DNA of 64,000 nt from NCBI RefSeq assembly GCF_963975415.1, contig NZ_CAXBGN010000003.1, forward strand, positions 558,001 through 622,000. Reading direction: 5' to 3'. The translations under genes and the position numbers were made by a program. This stretch comes from Kriegella sp963975415 (lineage in GTDB: Bacteria > Bacteroidota > Bacteroidia > Flavobacteriales > Flavobacteriaceae). Below the pieces are notes generated by a model. That model did not search any database. It was given only the letters and a program-made list of their open reading frames with translations, and was not told where the DNA came from. Position 1 is the stretch's first letter. Each line of letters starts with the position of its first letter. Below are positions 25,102 to 33,992 of the stretch, piece after piece.

Positions 25102-25434
25102 TAAAGTTTTATTAGTACTAGTCGCTTCTAACGACACACGAGACATTACCTTAACTAACTTTTCCATATTTAAGGCGGTGAAAATTATTGATTATGCTAT
25201 TTAGATATTGAGATATCATCATAACCATGTAGCCCGCTTTCTTTTCAAGTGCTGTTTTTCAGTTTTATTCTTCGTATCAAACTGTAAAACACATGTTCCA
25301 TGACACTCTTTTTTCAATTAAAGGTTCAATAGTGGTCAAAAAGCCACTTAATTTGTTACTATAATATCTGATTTTATATCATATTTGTCACTATCTTTCC
25401 CAAAAGGTGCTTACAAAAAAGCTAAGATTGATAG
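25102..25434. other. Gene-free stretch before the regulatory operon
   Basis: These 333 AT-rich bases separate the small protein gene from the AraC-like/response-regulator/kinase operon. I see no ORF, RNA gene or strong hairpin; the region should hold the operon promoter. Confidence 0.5.
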
Positions 25435-25995
25435 ATGAGAGTATGTATTAAATATGATTCCGATTTTATTTGTAGAGCTGTTCTGAAAGAACAATTCGAA
25501 AAATTGGGTATACCCTTTAGTATACAAAGTTTGGGGGAATTGGAAATCGATCAAAACCTTTCCGATGAACAACGTGAAGCTTTGGCGACGGCGCTAAAAA
25601 AATACGGCATTGAAATTATTGACGACCCTAAAATGGCCTTGGTGCAACGCATCAAATATGCCATTGACGACATGTTGGAAGATGATATGGCTAGGATTCA
25701 GAAAATTTCTACGTACTTAGCAGATAAATTAAATTACTCGTACACTTATTTGTCGAACCTTTTTTCTGAAAACACATATACCTCTATAGAAAATTTTATA
25801 ATTCTAAGAAAAGTGGATCACGCCAAAGAACTAATAACGAATACAGATCTCACATTGACCGAAATTGCTTTTCGACTGAATTATAGCAGTGTGGCACATT
25901 TGTCGGGGCAGTTTAAAAAAACAACAGGACTTACGCCGACTGCTTTTCAGAAAATTATTGAAAAACGGAAACAAAACAGCATACATCCCGCATGA
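25435..25995 (+). CDS. Short AraC-like HTH regulator
   Basis: A 186-residue protein. The first 70 residues (MRVCIKYDSDFICRAVLKEQFEKLG...) form a small alpha/beta domain; the rest is an AraC-type double HTH, IQKISTYLADKLNYSYTYLSNLF and LTEIAFRLNYSSVAHLSGQFKKTTGLTP. It has no large sensor domain, so activity may be set by its N-terminal domain or a partner. Its stop overlaps the response-regulator start (ATGA), indicating coupled translation with that gene and the kinase. Confidence 0.85.
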   Translation: MRVCIKYDSDFICRAVLKEQFEKLGIPFSIQSLGELEIDQNLSDEQREALATALKKYGIEIIDDPKMALVQRIKYAIDDMLEDDMARIQKISTYLADKLNYSYTYLSNLFSENTYTSIENFIILRKVDHAKELITNTDLTLTEIAFRLNYSSVAHLSGQFKKTTGLTPTAFQKIIEKRKQNSIHPA

Positions 25996-26459
25996 ATTTG
26001 AATACCCTGAATACGAACGTCAAGATTCTCAATGTCGCCCTTGCCGATGATGATGAAGATGACAGAATGCTGTTTAGAGAAGCAATTGAAGAGATAGCGA
26101 TACAGACAAAACTTTCTACCTTTAATAATGGTCAAGAACTTATGGACTATCTTACGCTACCGAATATATTATTGCCCAACCTGGTATTCTTAGATTTAAA
26201 TATGCCCATAAAAAACGGAATGCAATGTCTAATGGAGATACGTAAGAACCCCATGTTGAATGCAATGGCGGTCGCTATCTACTCCACCTCTTCCTCAGAG
26301 AAAGATGTTGAGCAAACTTTTATCAACGGCGCCAATATCTATATCAATAAACCCAATGATTTTCGTAAATTACGAGAGGCCATCGAAAAAGTATTGCAGA
26401 TTAATTGGCAATATCACACTTCGAATCTGAATCGCGACAACTTTTTATATCGCATATAG
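25992..26459 (+). CDS. Rcp1-like single-domain response regulator
   Basis: A 155-residue receiver protein without output domain. Asp triad DDDEDD near residue 17, phosphoacceptor Asp68 in FLDLNMP, conserved Thr/Ser in IYSTSS, and Lys in NKPNDF. Single-domain regulators of this type act as phosphorelay partners of PAS kinases. It overlaps the AraC-like gene upstream by 4 bp, and the kinase gene begins 6 bp after its stop, so they are likely a cognate set. A paralog lies at 33397-33849. Confidence 0.9.
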   Translation: MNLNTLNTNVKILNVALADDDEDDRMLFREAIEEIAIQTKLSTFNNGQELMDYLTLPNILLPNLVFLDLNMPIKNGMQCLMEIRKNPMLNAMAVAIYSTSSSEKDVEQTFINGANIYINKPNDFRKLREAIEKVLQINWQYHTSNLNRDNFLYRI

Positions 26460-26465
26460 AATGGA

Positions 26466-29054
26466 ATGGATTTTACAAAGGTTACTTCTTCTTCAAAAAC
26501 TTATGTAGTTCTGCTCATTGTAGCAGTGGCCATACTGTTGTTTACGGCCAGTATTACGTATAAACAAATAAAGAGACTTCAACAGTCTGCAGATGGCATT
26601 GCCTTGACCTTAGAGGTCGATAATGGTATCGAGAAATTATTTTCGCTATATGCGCGAATGGAATCGGAAAAATTCAGGACTATTCTTTTAGGGGAAGAAC
26701 TTTCAAATTCATCGTGGCAAGACTATAAGTTGGCAAGTACCACGGCGTTTAATGACCTATACATTATTTTAGAAAATAATGAAGTTCAAAAAGAAAGACT
26801 CGACAGTATAGGTCATTTGCAAGAGACGTTCTACGAGGCGTTGATCGATTTTGAGAATAGCACACCTCAAAAATTGAACCGGGCGAGTACGCACAAAAAA
26901 CTAATGTTAATTTCCGAGACATTAGAAAAGATACGGGCAATTAAAGACCAGATGTTATTGGAAGAGCATAGGGTCATGATCCAAAGAAAAGTCGATTATG
27001 CTTCACGAAGGTCGCTGACACCATTAACCTCGTTACTCATGGCATTTTTTGCCCTGGTAGTTTTCGGGCTTTCTTTCACTAAAATATATGCCAACAAAAG
27101 GCGGCTTCGGGCTTCCGACGCCTTTATGCGAAATCTTCTGGCAAGCACTGATAATATAGTCAATTATTACGAACCGATATATGATGGTTCTGAGAACATA
27201 GTCGATTTTCGAATTGTTTTTGCCAATGAGTGCAACAGGGATTATTTAGGGTTGCCCCCGGAGGAAATTATGGGAGAACGTGTTTCAAAAGTATTTCCGC
27301 ATTTCTCGTTGAACGGAGAGTTTGAAGATTTGGTACGGAGTTTTGAGGAGCAGGAAAAAGTGGGTTTTGATCGAGAGCTTTCTATTAATGGCAATAAAAT
27401 GTGGTTCAAATCAATTGTCAATCCCGTATCTAAGGGGATAATGGAAACGGCTAGAAATGTTACCGTTGAGAAAGAAGGGGAAGAAAAGTTGCGGTTGGTA
27501 AATCAAGAACTGGTAGGTCAAAATCGGGTACTGAAAGACACCGAATCGTTTTTGGCGGGTATCTTGCAAAGTACCGAAAATGTTATTATGTCTTTTAAAC
27601 CGATAATTGATGATTCAGGATTTATTATCGATTTCGAATTTTTGTTCATAAATGAACAAATTCAAGATGTTCTTCAAAAGACACCAATCGATATGGTCGG
27701 TAAAAGGGTTTCGGAAGCAACGCCAACAATTTTTACCACGGGTGTTTTTGAAAAGATGGTTACGTGTTTCATGGAGGATAAAAAAATGGAATATGAAACC
27801 TCATATGAAAAAGATGGCCGGAAAATGTGGTTTCATGGTACGGCTATTAAATGTGATGAGAGTATTACGATAACCTCCAGGGACATCACAAAGGAGAAGA
27901 AATCAAAAAGAAAAATTCAAGAAGTAAACGAAAAGTTACGGGTGCAAAACTCCATATTTAAAGATGCCGAAAATGTTGCGAGCATAGGTAGCTATATGTG
28001 GTATCTTGATGACGGCAGTGCTAACATATCCGATAATTTCTACAATATTTTAGGATATGAACCAGATTCTTTCGAAGTTACTTTTAGTAATTACAGAGAA
28101 TTTGTTCATCCAGATGATTTAGAAAAATATGATACTTTGGGCCGCCAGACCACTGAAAATGGACAGTCGGAAGTTCATGATTATAGAATCATATCGAAGG
28201 CGGGAGAGGTAAAGCACCTGCATTTAGAGGGTAGGTTTATTAAACGAAATGGTCGGCCGGTATCTGTGGGGGTTGTACAAGATATTACCAATATGGTAAA
28301 AGCAGATGAAGATTTGCGTGCGCGAAATTTTGAGCTGAAACGTAACAATGCAGAATTAGAGTCTTTTAATAGGGTAGCTAGCCATGATTTACAAGAACCG
28401 CTGCGCAAAATACAATTGTTTCTTTCACGTATCGACAATGAAAACCTTAGCAGACTTAATGAAAAGTCACGCAGTTATCTTGGCAAGGTGAATAATGCGG
28501 CAAATCGTATGCAATCCCTTATCCGTAATTTGTTGACCTATTCGAGAATTGATGTGACCCATGATGATTTTGAAAAGGTCGACCTGAACTTGGTACTTGA
28601 AAAAGTTGAAGATGACCTAGCCGTTAGAATTAAGGAAACCAAGGCAACAATTACTTGTGAAAAACTGCCAACGATAAGGGGGGTCGTTTTTCAGATGGAA
28701 CAACTGTTCTCGAATTTGATTTCGAATGCCTTAAAATATCGAGATACCAAAGTCGATTTGAAAATTGTTTTGAAATGGGAAAAAGTTCATAGAGAACAGG
28801 TACCGCAAAACTTTATTAAATCGAGCAAGCATTATCATAAGATTACTGTTTTAGATAATGGTATCGGCTTTTCTTCCGAAAATTCAGAAAAAATATTTGA
28901 AGTCTTTCAGCGCTTACACCAGAGAACAGAATATTCGGGAACGGGCATCGGCTTGGCAATATGTAAAAAAATTGCTGAGAACCACCACGGTTTCATTTAT
29001 GCTACCGGTGAACTTGGTAAAGGTTCGGCGTTTATTATCTATTTGCCAAGTTAG
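26466..29054 (+). CDS. Multi-PAS membrane sensor histidine kinase
   Basis: An 862-residue kinase. A first membrane segment (about 12-32) and a second (about 190-208) enclose a CHASE3-like extracytoplasmic helical domain. Three PAS-type domains follow at roughly 220-345, 365-480 and 495-620, joined by short coiled coils. The dimerisation domain has phospho-accepting His640 in RVASHDLQEPLRKIQ, and the ATPase domain has NLISNALKYRD, LDNGIGFSSE and GTGIGLAICKKI. It most likely signals to the response regulator encoded 6 bp upstream. Signal unknown. Confidence 0.92.
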   Translation: MDFTKVTSSSKTYVVLLIVAVAILLFTASITYKQIKRLQQSADGIALTLEVDNGIEKLFSLYARMESEKFRTILLGEELSNSSWQDYKLASTTAFNDLYIILENNEVQKERLDSIGHLQETFYEALIDFENSTPQKLNRASTHKKLMLISETLEKIRAIKDQMLLEEHRVMIQRKVDYASRRSLTPLTSLLMAFFALVVFGLSFTKIYANKRRLRASDAFMRNLLASTDNIVNYYEPIYDGSENIVDFRIVFANECNRDYLGLPPEEIMGERVSKVFPHFSLNGEFEDLVRSFEEQEKVGFDRELSINGNKMWFKSIVNPVSKGIMETARNVTVEKEGEEKLRLVNQELVGQNRVLKDTESFLAGILQSTENVIMSFKPIIDDSGFIIDFEFLFINEQIQDVLQKTPIDMVGKRVSEATPTIFTTGVFEKMVTCFMEDKKMEYETSYEKDGRKMWFHGTAIKCDESITITSRDITKEKKSKRKIQEVNEKLRVQNSIFKDAENVASIGSYMWYLDDGSANISDNFYNILGYEPDSFEVTFSNYREFVHPDDLEKYDTLGRQTTENGQSEVHDYRIISKAGEVKHLHLEGRFIKRNGRPVSVGVVQDITNMVKADEDLRARNFELKRNNAELESFNRVASHDLQEPLRKIQLFLSRIDNENLSRLNEKSRSYLGKVNNAANRMQSLIRNLLTYSRIDVTHDDFEKVDLNLVLEKVEDDLAVRIKETKATITCEKLPTIRGVVFQMEQLFSNLISNALKYRDTKVDLKIVLKWEKVHREQVPQNFIKSSKHYHKITVLDNGIGFSSENSEKIFEVFQRLHQRTEYSGTGIGLAICKKIAENHHGFIYATGELGKGSAFIIYLPS

Positions 29055-29493
29055 CCATATTTATGCCATAGTCGTTCCAGCATCTCTCAACGCGTTTTTA
29101 TACAATTTCTTCTTTTTCTATTCACGGTATCACCCCAATTAAGAATTTTTTAACGGCATTTTGACCCGAAAAGAATAATTCTATAACACAATACGAAAAT
29201 TGTGTAAGACAGAACATGGTCTTCCTATCGATCTTTACAGTATTAATCTCAATAACTCCGTTGAACGTTCAAAATAATCGGATAAAGTACACCAAAATAG
29301 AGATGTGAAAATGAAAAATCTATTAAAGTTAAAATTGAGAAAGTACATGTGTATGGTTCATTTGAACCAAAAAAATGAAACCCGAACCGAAAACGGAACG
29401 GATAATTTCATTATGGGAATGACGAATCAATCCAGAAGTCCCTTGAGTGATCGAACCCAAGCACCAATGAAGCCATGAAACCAGTTCAAGCCA
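29055..29493. other. Mostly gene-free stretch with a weak 55-codon ORF
   Basis: AT-rich sequence after the kinase gene. An ORF at 29311-29478 has an ordinary start (MKNLLKLKLRKYM) but a polar, low-complexity C-terminal half and no recognised family, so I do not call it a gene. Nothing else is visible. Confidence 0.4.
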
Positions 29494-29640
29494 ATGTCTA
29501 AAATACTTTATTTAATAATTGTATTGTGCTTGATAAGTTGGGCGGTAGGCTTTTTTATGTTCAGTTTGGGAATCGTTATTCATATTTTATTGGCAGTGGC
29601 CGTAATCATAGCCATTATGCAAGTACTTCGGAATAAGTAG
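29494..29640 (+). CDS. Tiny membrane protein, DUF5670/Lmo0937-like
   Basis: A 48-residue ORF, MSKILYLIIVLCLISWAVGFF followed by a second hydrophobic segment IVIHILLAVAVIIAIM and a short basic tail. The I.WAVGFF turn between two membrane segments is typical of the Lmo0937/DUF5670 family of small membrane proteins of unknown role, often stress linked. It precedes the AraC gene by 41 bp. Confidence 0.75.
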   Translation: MSKILYLIIVLCLISWAVGFFMFSLGIVIHILLAVAVIIAIMQVLRNK

Positions 29641-29681
29641 ATGAGGTCTTTGAATTATTAACTTTTAAAAAAAACAACACC

Positions 29682-30707
29682 ATGAAATCAATAGTTTTAG
29701 AAACAGCCAAGATAAAAGTAATGTTAAATCAACTTCAAGAGAGTCTGGGAGGACTTTTGAAGGTAGATTCAAAAGAACATATTTTAAGTTTAGATAACGA
29801 AATAGGATGTGGACAAATAAAGGGACAGACCTTTAAAGGAGGCTTGTCATATTTGGAGTTCGACATGGTTTTTTCGGAAGATTTTGTCTTGGTCACACAA
29901 ACACCCGAGCATGCCCCTATCTGCTTTGCCTATTGTTCTAAAGGAAAGGTAGGTCATAGTTTTGGCCAGTCTGGCCCCGTACGTGAGTTGGAGACTTTTC
30001 AAACTGGAATTTTAACAAATGAGGCATATCAAGATAACGTACTGTACTTTAAGAAAGATGTAAACCTTAAAACATCACTCATCGTGGTCAGTACTTCTAA
30101 CGCCGCCGCAACGAAAAAGAATTCTTATAATTATAGAATGAAGCAACTGTTTTATAAGGACAATGTTTCTGAAAACTCCCTCTATATCGGTTCGTACAAC
30201 CTTAAAATAGCCGAGAAGTTTGAAGAACTGAATGCTATTTCACAAAAAGGAATTGTCAGAAGTTTGTTGATTGAAGGGTTCGTGCACATGATTTTGGCTT
30301 TGGAAATGCAACAGCATTCCGATGATCTCGAAAGTGAAGCTAATAAAACAGGCTCATTGAGCCTTAAAGAAATGGATGCGGTTCGTGAACTTTCCAAATT
30401 TATAAATAACTATCCCGAAACGCAATTGTGCATTAAGAAATTGAGTCGCAAGTCTGGCCTTTCCCCATCAAAATTACAGGAAGGTTTTAAACTGATGCAT
30501 AGCCGTACGGTAACTGACTATATTAGAGAGGTACGTATTAAGAAATCGGAAGAGCTTATTAAGAACACTGATTTGAACATTTCCGAGGTAGTTTATAGTA
30601 TTGGTTTTACAAGTCGAAGCTATTTCTCGAAAATATTTAAGCAAAAGTATAACTGTAGTCCGAAACAATATAAAGACAATCAAAACAGCGTAGCTGTTAT
30701 GGCATAA
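29682..30707 (+). CDS. AraC-family transcriptional regulator (paralog of 22965-23996)
   Basis: A 341-residue regulator with an N-terminal sensor domain and a C-terminal AraC HTH pair: IKKLSRKSGLSPSKLQEGFKLMH and ISEVVYSIGFTSRSYFSKIFKQKYNCSP. The sensor part matches the other AraC paralog in the window in length and in the GCGQIKGQTFKGGLSYLEFD region. It is followed by a terminator. It may control the small membrane-protein gene upstream or the DUF892/SDR genes downstream, but no operator is visible. Confidence 0.9.
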   Translation: MKSIVLETAKIKVMLNQLQESLGGLLKVDSKEHILSLDNEIGCGQIKGQTFKGGLSYLEFDMVFSEDFVLVTQTPEHAPICFAYCSKGKVGHSFGQSGPVRELETFQTGILTNEAYQDNVLYFKKDVNLKTSLIVVSTSNAAATKKNSYNYRMKQLFYKDNVSENSLYIGSYNLKIAEKFEELNAISQKGIVRSLLIEGFVHMILALEMQQHSDDLESEANKTGSLSLKEMDAVRELSKFINNYPETQLCIKKLSRKSGLSPSKLQEGFKLMHSRTVTDYIREVRIKKSEELIKNTDLNISEVVYSIGFTSRSYFSKIFKQKYNCSPKQYKDNQNSVAVMA

Positions 30708-30729
30708 ACAAATTTTAAGATCCCCCAAG

Positions 30730-30759
30730 AAACCAGTCTATAACAGGCTGGTTTTTTTT
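30730..30759 (+). terminator. Terminator after the AraC gene
   Basis: The stem AAACCAG (30730-30736) / CTGGTTT (30748-30754), extendable inward with a G-T pair, is followed by a T-tract to 30759. It lies 22 bp past the stop codon. Confidence 0.8.
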
Positions 30760-30920
30760 ATGGTTATACCTTGCGCTACTAAACATATTTTTTTAGCTGA
30801 ATATTAGTAAATGTCGTGCCATAAGCAAAAATAAGAGGTAGTCTTCTTCCGTGGGGAACAAAATGATTTATAATTTGACTCCAAGGAAATTGTCGGAACG
30901 ATTAGACCATAAAATGGTTT

Positions 30921-31412
30921 TTAAATTTCGTTAATCGCTTTTTTATTTAACCGGACTTCCGCCAATTTACCCATGATGTTATCGGCATCGTATTCTTCGT
31001 TTAAACTGTCTTGTAACTTGTTGGCAATAGCTCGGTAACCCAATTCCCGGGCATAACGAATGGCCGTTCCATATCCTGAAATTTCATAATGTTCTACGCG
31101 TTGGGCCTCTGCCATCAGGCCGATATCTATCACTTCGTCATCTTCCGCTTGGCTAATGAATATTTTGACCTCTTTGATAAGTCCTTCCATCGTTTTGCAG
31201 GTGGCTTCTTGAGGTGTGATATGCAGCTCATCTAAAATTGCCTCCAAGCGGTTCTTTTGCTCTTTGGTCTCCCTCAAATGATTTTCGAATGCTCTTCTAA
31301 GTTTGTAATCGCTGGCCATTTTTGCCATCGTCGATAAGGCCGGGACCAATTGAATTTCTACACTATATAAGTCTTTAAGCTGATGTTCAAATAAATCTTC
31401 CAATGTTTTCAT
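30921..31412 (-). CDS. YciE/YciF-like ferritin-superfamily protein (DUF892)
   Basis: A 163-residue helical protein. The N-terminus LEDLFEHQLKDLYSVEIQLVPAL and the later HLRETKEQKNRLE, AEAQRVEHYEISGYGTAIRYA and LNEEYDAD segments carry the Glu/His residues of the DUF892 di-metal bundle. YciE/YciF proteins are induced by osmotic and envelope stress; no activity is firmly assigned. It is monocistronic on the minus strand, divergent from the SDR gene. Confidence 0.92.
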   Translation of the reverse strand: MKTLEDLFEHQLKDLYSVEIQLVPALSTMAKMASDYKLRRAFENHLRETKEQKNRLEAILDELHITPQEATCKTMEGLIKEVKIFISQAEDDEVIDIGLMAEAQRVEHYEISGYGTAIRYARELGYRAIANKLQDSLNEEYDADNIMGKLAEVRLNKKAINEI

Positions 31413-31640
31413 AGTTAACCGTATTCACTTGTTGATTAATCTTATATACTAATGTAAGGTGTAAAATAGGGAAGCCTTGCCTTGATAGGCTAAAACATTG
31501 ATTCTAAAATAATTTGGTTTGATGGGGGGAGGGAGGAATGTGTTTTTTAATGCAATCCATACTTATTTTACTTCGAACGCTTTTCTCTTTTCCTTGCGAT
31601 TCCCTTTTTGTGTAATTTTAACTATAAAGCCTTTAAAAAC

Positions 31641-32459
31641 ATGCAAAAGCCGAACGAAAGATTGAAAGACCAAACCTGTATTGTAACGGGTGCAAGTTCC
31701 GGTATCGGAGCGGCTATAGCCAAGGCTATGGGAATGGAAGGGGGTAATGTGGTCGTCAACTATCGCAAAGATAAAGAAGGAGCAGACGAGGTCGCCGATT
31801 GGATAGCTAAAAATGCTTCCTGTGGAAATGCCATAAGCTTTCAATGCGATGTTAGTAAAGAAGATGAGGTAAGGGCAATGTTCAAAAAAACAATCGATCA
31901 TTTTGGTACGGTCGACGTTTGTGTTGCCAATGCGGGAATTCAAGAAGATTATCCGCTTCATGAGATGCCATTGGCCGCCTGGCAAAAGGTCATTGATGTG
32001 AATTTGACGGGACAATTTTTGGTTGCAAAAGAAGCAATATCTGAATTTCTTAAAAGAGGCATGCGTCAAGATGTTTCCAAATCGCTAGGAAAAATTATAC
32101 ACATAAGTTCGGTACACGAGGAAATTCCTTGGGCCGGCCATGCAAATTATGCCGCCTCTAAAGGGGGGCTTTTAATGCTTATGGAAAGCATCTGTCAAGA
32201 ATATGCCCACCAAAAAATACGCTGCAACAGTATCGCCCCAGGAGCAATCAAAACTGACATCAATAAAGCAGTATGGAGTTCAAAAAAAGGAATGGATGAT
32301 TTGTTAAAGCTAATTCCCTACAAAAGAATCGGAATACCTGAAGATATAGGAAGTGTAGCCAGTTGGTTGGCTTCAGATGAATCGGAGTATATCAATGGTA
32401 CGACCATTTTTGTAGATGGGGGTATGACTTGTTATCCGGGTTTCACAACAAATGGATAA
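31641..32459 (+). CDS. SDR-family oxidoreductase (glucose 1-dehydrogenase-like)
   Basis: The start at 31641 gives 272 residues; an upstream in-frame start at 31608 lacks the family N-terminus. The dinucleotide loop is TGASSGIG, NAG follows the fourth strand, the catalytic YAASK motif is in GHANYAASKGG, and the C-terminal half has APGAIKTDI and FVDGGMT. It closely follows the layout of glucose 1-dehydrogenases that oxidise aldoses with NAD(P). In stress clusters these enzymes may supply NADPH. It precedes a helical hypothetical gene by 17 bp. Confidence 0.9.
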   Translation: MQKPNERLKDQTCIVTGASSGIGAAIAKAMGMEGGNVVVNYRKDKEGADEVADWIAKNASCGNAISFQCDVSKEDEVRAMFKKTIDHFGTVDVCVANAGIQEDYPLHEMPLAAWQKVIDVNLTGQFLVAKEAISEFLKRGMRQDVSKSLGKIIHISSVHEEIPWAGHANYAASKGGLLMLMESICQEYAHQKIRCNSIAPGAIKTDINKAVWSSKKGMDDLLKLIPYKRIGIPEDIGSVASWLASDESEYINGTTIFVDGGMTCYPGFTTNG

Positions 32460-32476
32460 ATATTTAACCAATTAGT

Positions 32477-32932
32477 ATGAAAAAAAATAGCGAAAGATGG
32501 GAAGATAGGGCCGAAAATCTTCTTGCAGAAATTAGAGCGGCCAAGAAAGCATATAGTGTGTTTGTAACCTCTGATAGGTATCCGCACAAGCAGCACTTCT
32601 TTAAAAAACAGTATTTTAGGTTGAAGGCATTTGTCAGTATTCTTGAAGATGAAATGGAAACTGTAAATGGAAGCAATAGGTTAGAAAACCCCAATGACCA
32701 GCATATATTTGAAAAAATGGAATTTCAAATATTAGAAGGCAATTTGACAGATGTCGAGGTAGATACCCTGATTGTTCAAAAAGAGCAAGAGCTTCTTATT
32801 TTGTACCAAGAAGTTTTGGGCCTTTATATTCCTGATGTAACAAAAGCCATATTACAATCACAGGCCGAAGAATTGAATAATGATCTTCAAAAATCAAAAG
32901 CAGACTTAAGAACCATAGTCGGAACTATGTGA
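32477..32932 (+). CDS. Helical hypothetical protein, possibly a divergent PA2169-type bundle
   Basis: A 151-residue, highly charged helical protein without signal peptide. It is not a family I recognise outright. Its C-terminal helices, VQKEQELLILYQEVLGLYIPDVTKAILQ, parallel the EEYKEVLKEKDLPRSTIALLTSQ region of the PA2169-type proteins elsewhere in the window, so it could be a distant four-helix bundle. It lies 17 bp after the SDR gene. Confidence 0.6.
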   Translation: MKKNSERWEDRAENLLAEIRAAKKAYSVFVTSDRYPHKQHFFKKQYFRLKAFVSILEDEMETVNGSNRLENPNDQHIFEKMEFQILEGNLTDVEVDTLIVQKEQELLILYQEVLGLYIPDVTKAILQSQAEELNNDLQKSKADLRTIVGTM

Positions 32933-32962
32933 GTGCAATAGGATTTTAAAAATATATAAGGA

Positions 32963-33094
32963 ATGAAAAAATTAATAAGAGTACTTCTTGCCGGTTGGGG
33001 AGCAAAAAAAATCGGTGGTGGTAAATGTGGTTGTGTCGGAGCGGTAATCGTATTTATAATTTTATATTGGTTATTAGGCTATGTTCTAAATTGA
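32963..33094 (+). CDS. Small single-pass membrane protein with CGC motif
   Basis: A 43-residue ORF, MKKLIRVLLAGWGAKKIGGG, then KCGCVGAVIVFIILYWLLGY. The short basic N-terminus, a Gly-rich turn with CGC, and one membrane segment recall small flavobacterial membrane peptides found by stress genes. It begins 30 bp after the helical hypothetical gene and is followed by a strong terminator at 33258. The call rests on composition and position only. Confidence 0.55.
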   Translation: MKKLIRVLLAGWGAKKIGGGKCGCVGAVIVFIILYWLLGYVLN

Positions 33095-33257
33095 CCAGTT
33101 GGATCAAGTGCGGATGGTTATCCTGATGAGAACATCATTTGTGTTAAAACTTAGAGGTATTGAATCAATCTGGTTAGGCCACAAATGATACTTTAGCTAC
33201 TCATATGTAGGTTAAGATTTCACTTTTATTAATAGAAGTGATTTGTATGAAGGTTTG

Positions 33258-33293
33258 GAAAGGGAATGCGGGGGCGCATTCCCTTTCTCTTTT
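33258..33293 (+). terminator. Terminator of the SDR/small-gene transcript
   Basis: The 13-bp perfect stem GAAAGGGAATGCG (33258-33270) / CGCATTCCCTTTC (33275-33287) has a GGGG loop and is followed by TCTTTT. It ends the 31641-33094 run; the rest of 33095-33396 shows no gene. Confidence 0.8.
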
Positions 33294-33396
33294 AAAAGCA
33301 TAAAATGCAATGTTTTTTAAAGGGTAGCGGTTACATTCAAAAGGTGGTTACCAGTTATCGAATAAATAGTACCGCTACTTGGGTTGTAGGAATTGA

Positions 33397-33849
33397 TTAT
33401 TTGATTACAAACTCTGGCAAGTCGGTATTCCCTTTTTCTAGGGAAATAATGGTACGTTCGATAAAATACTTTAACTGATCGTACGATGACGGTTTTTGCA
33501 AATAACGATCTGCACCTTTTTGTTGCAAGAGTTCCACCTTGTATTCGTCAAAAAATGTGGAGTAAATAACTATGGGAATAGCATAAAGTTGGGGCTCACG
33601 CCGAATGTCGGCCAAGCATTCCTCTCCATTCATAAGTGGCATATTCAAATCGAGAAAAATCACGTCAGGTAAGTTTTGATCATTGTCTAAAAGGTTTGCC
33701 ATTAAATCGACTCCGTTATTAAAGGTCGCTATTTTAGTTTTAAGCGATGTCTCTCCAAGAGCTTCGGAAAATAGTTCCCGGTCGTCTTTGTCATCATCTA
33801 CTAAATAGATATAACGAGGTTTTTCTTTCATGTTAGAAGTACGTTGCAT
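33397..33849 (-). CDS. Rcp1-like single-domain response regulator (orphan)
   Basis: A 150-residue receiver protein with acidic triad VDDDKDD, phosphoacceptor Asp67 in FLDLNMP, IYSTFF and the conserved Lys in LQKPSS. It is a close relative of the receiver at 25992-26459. No kinase is adjacent, so it may take phosphate from the multi-PAS kinase or a distant one. An ATG six codons inside (33831) is an equally good start. Confidence 0.88.
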   Translation of the reverse strand: MQRTSNMKEKPRYIYLVDDDKDDRELFSEALGETSLKTKIATFNNGVDLMANLLDNDQNLPDVIFLDLNMPLMNGEECLADIRREPQLYAIPIVIYSTFFDEYKVELLQQKGADRYLQKPSSYDQLKYFIERTIISLEKGNTDLPEFVIK

Positions 33850-33992
33850 GTGTATATTAAAAAGTTAAAATTACTATGTAATATGATTTGGTTATGGGCA
33901 CATATTGTTGCCAACGTTGAAAGTGGCTCCTGTTTGTTGAACGCTGCAATCATCGATACCTGTCGTTTCCGAAATTTGTGATGTTTTGGCGC

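Noticed and set aside
29311..29478. 55-codon ORF after the kinase gene
   Set aside because: The second half is polar and low complexity without any recognised domain; coding potential is weak, so I left it in the gap description.
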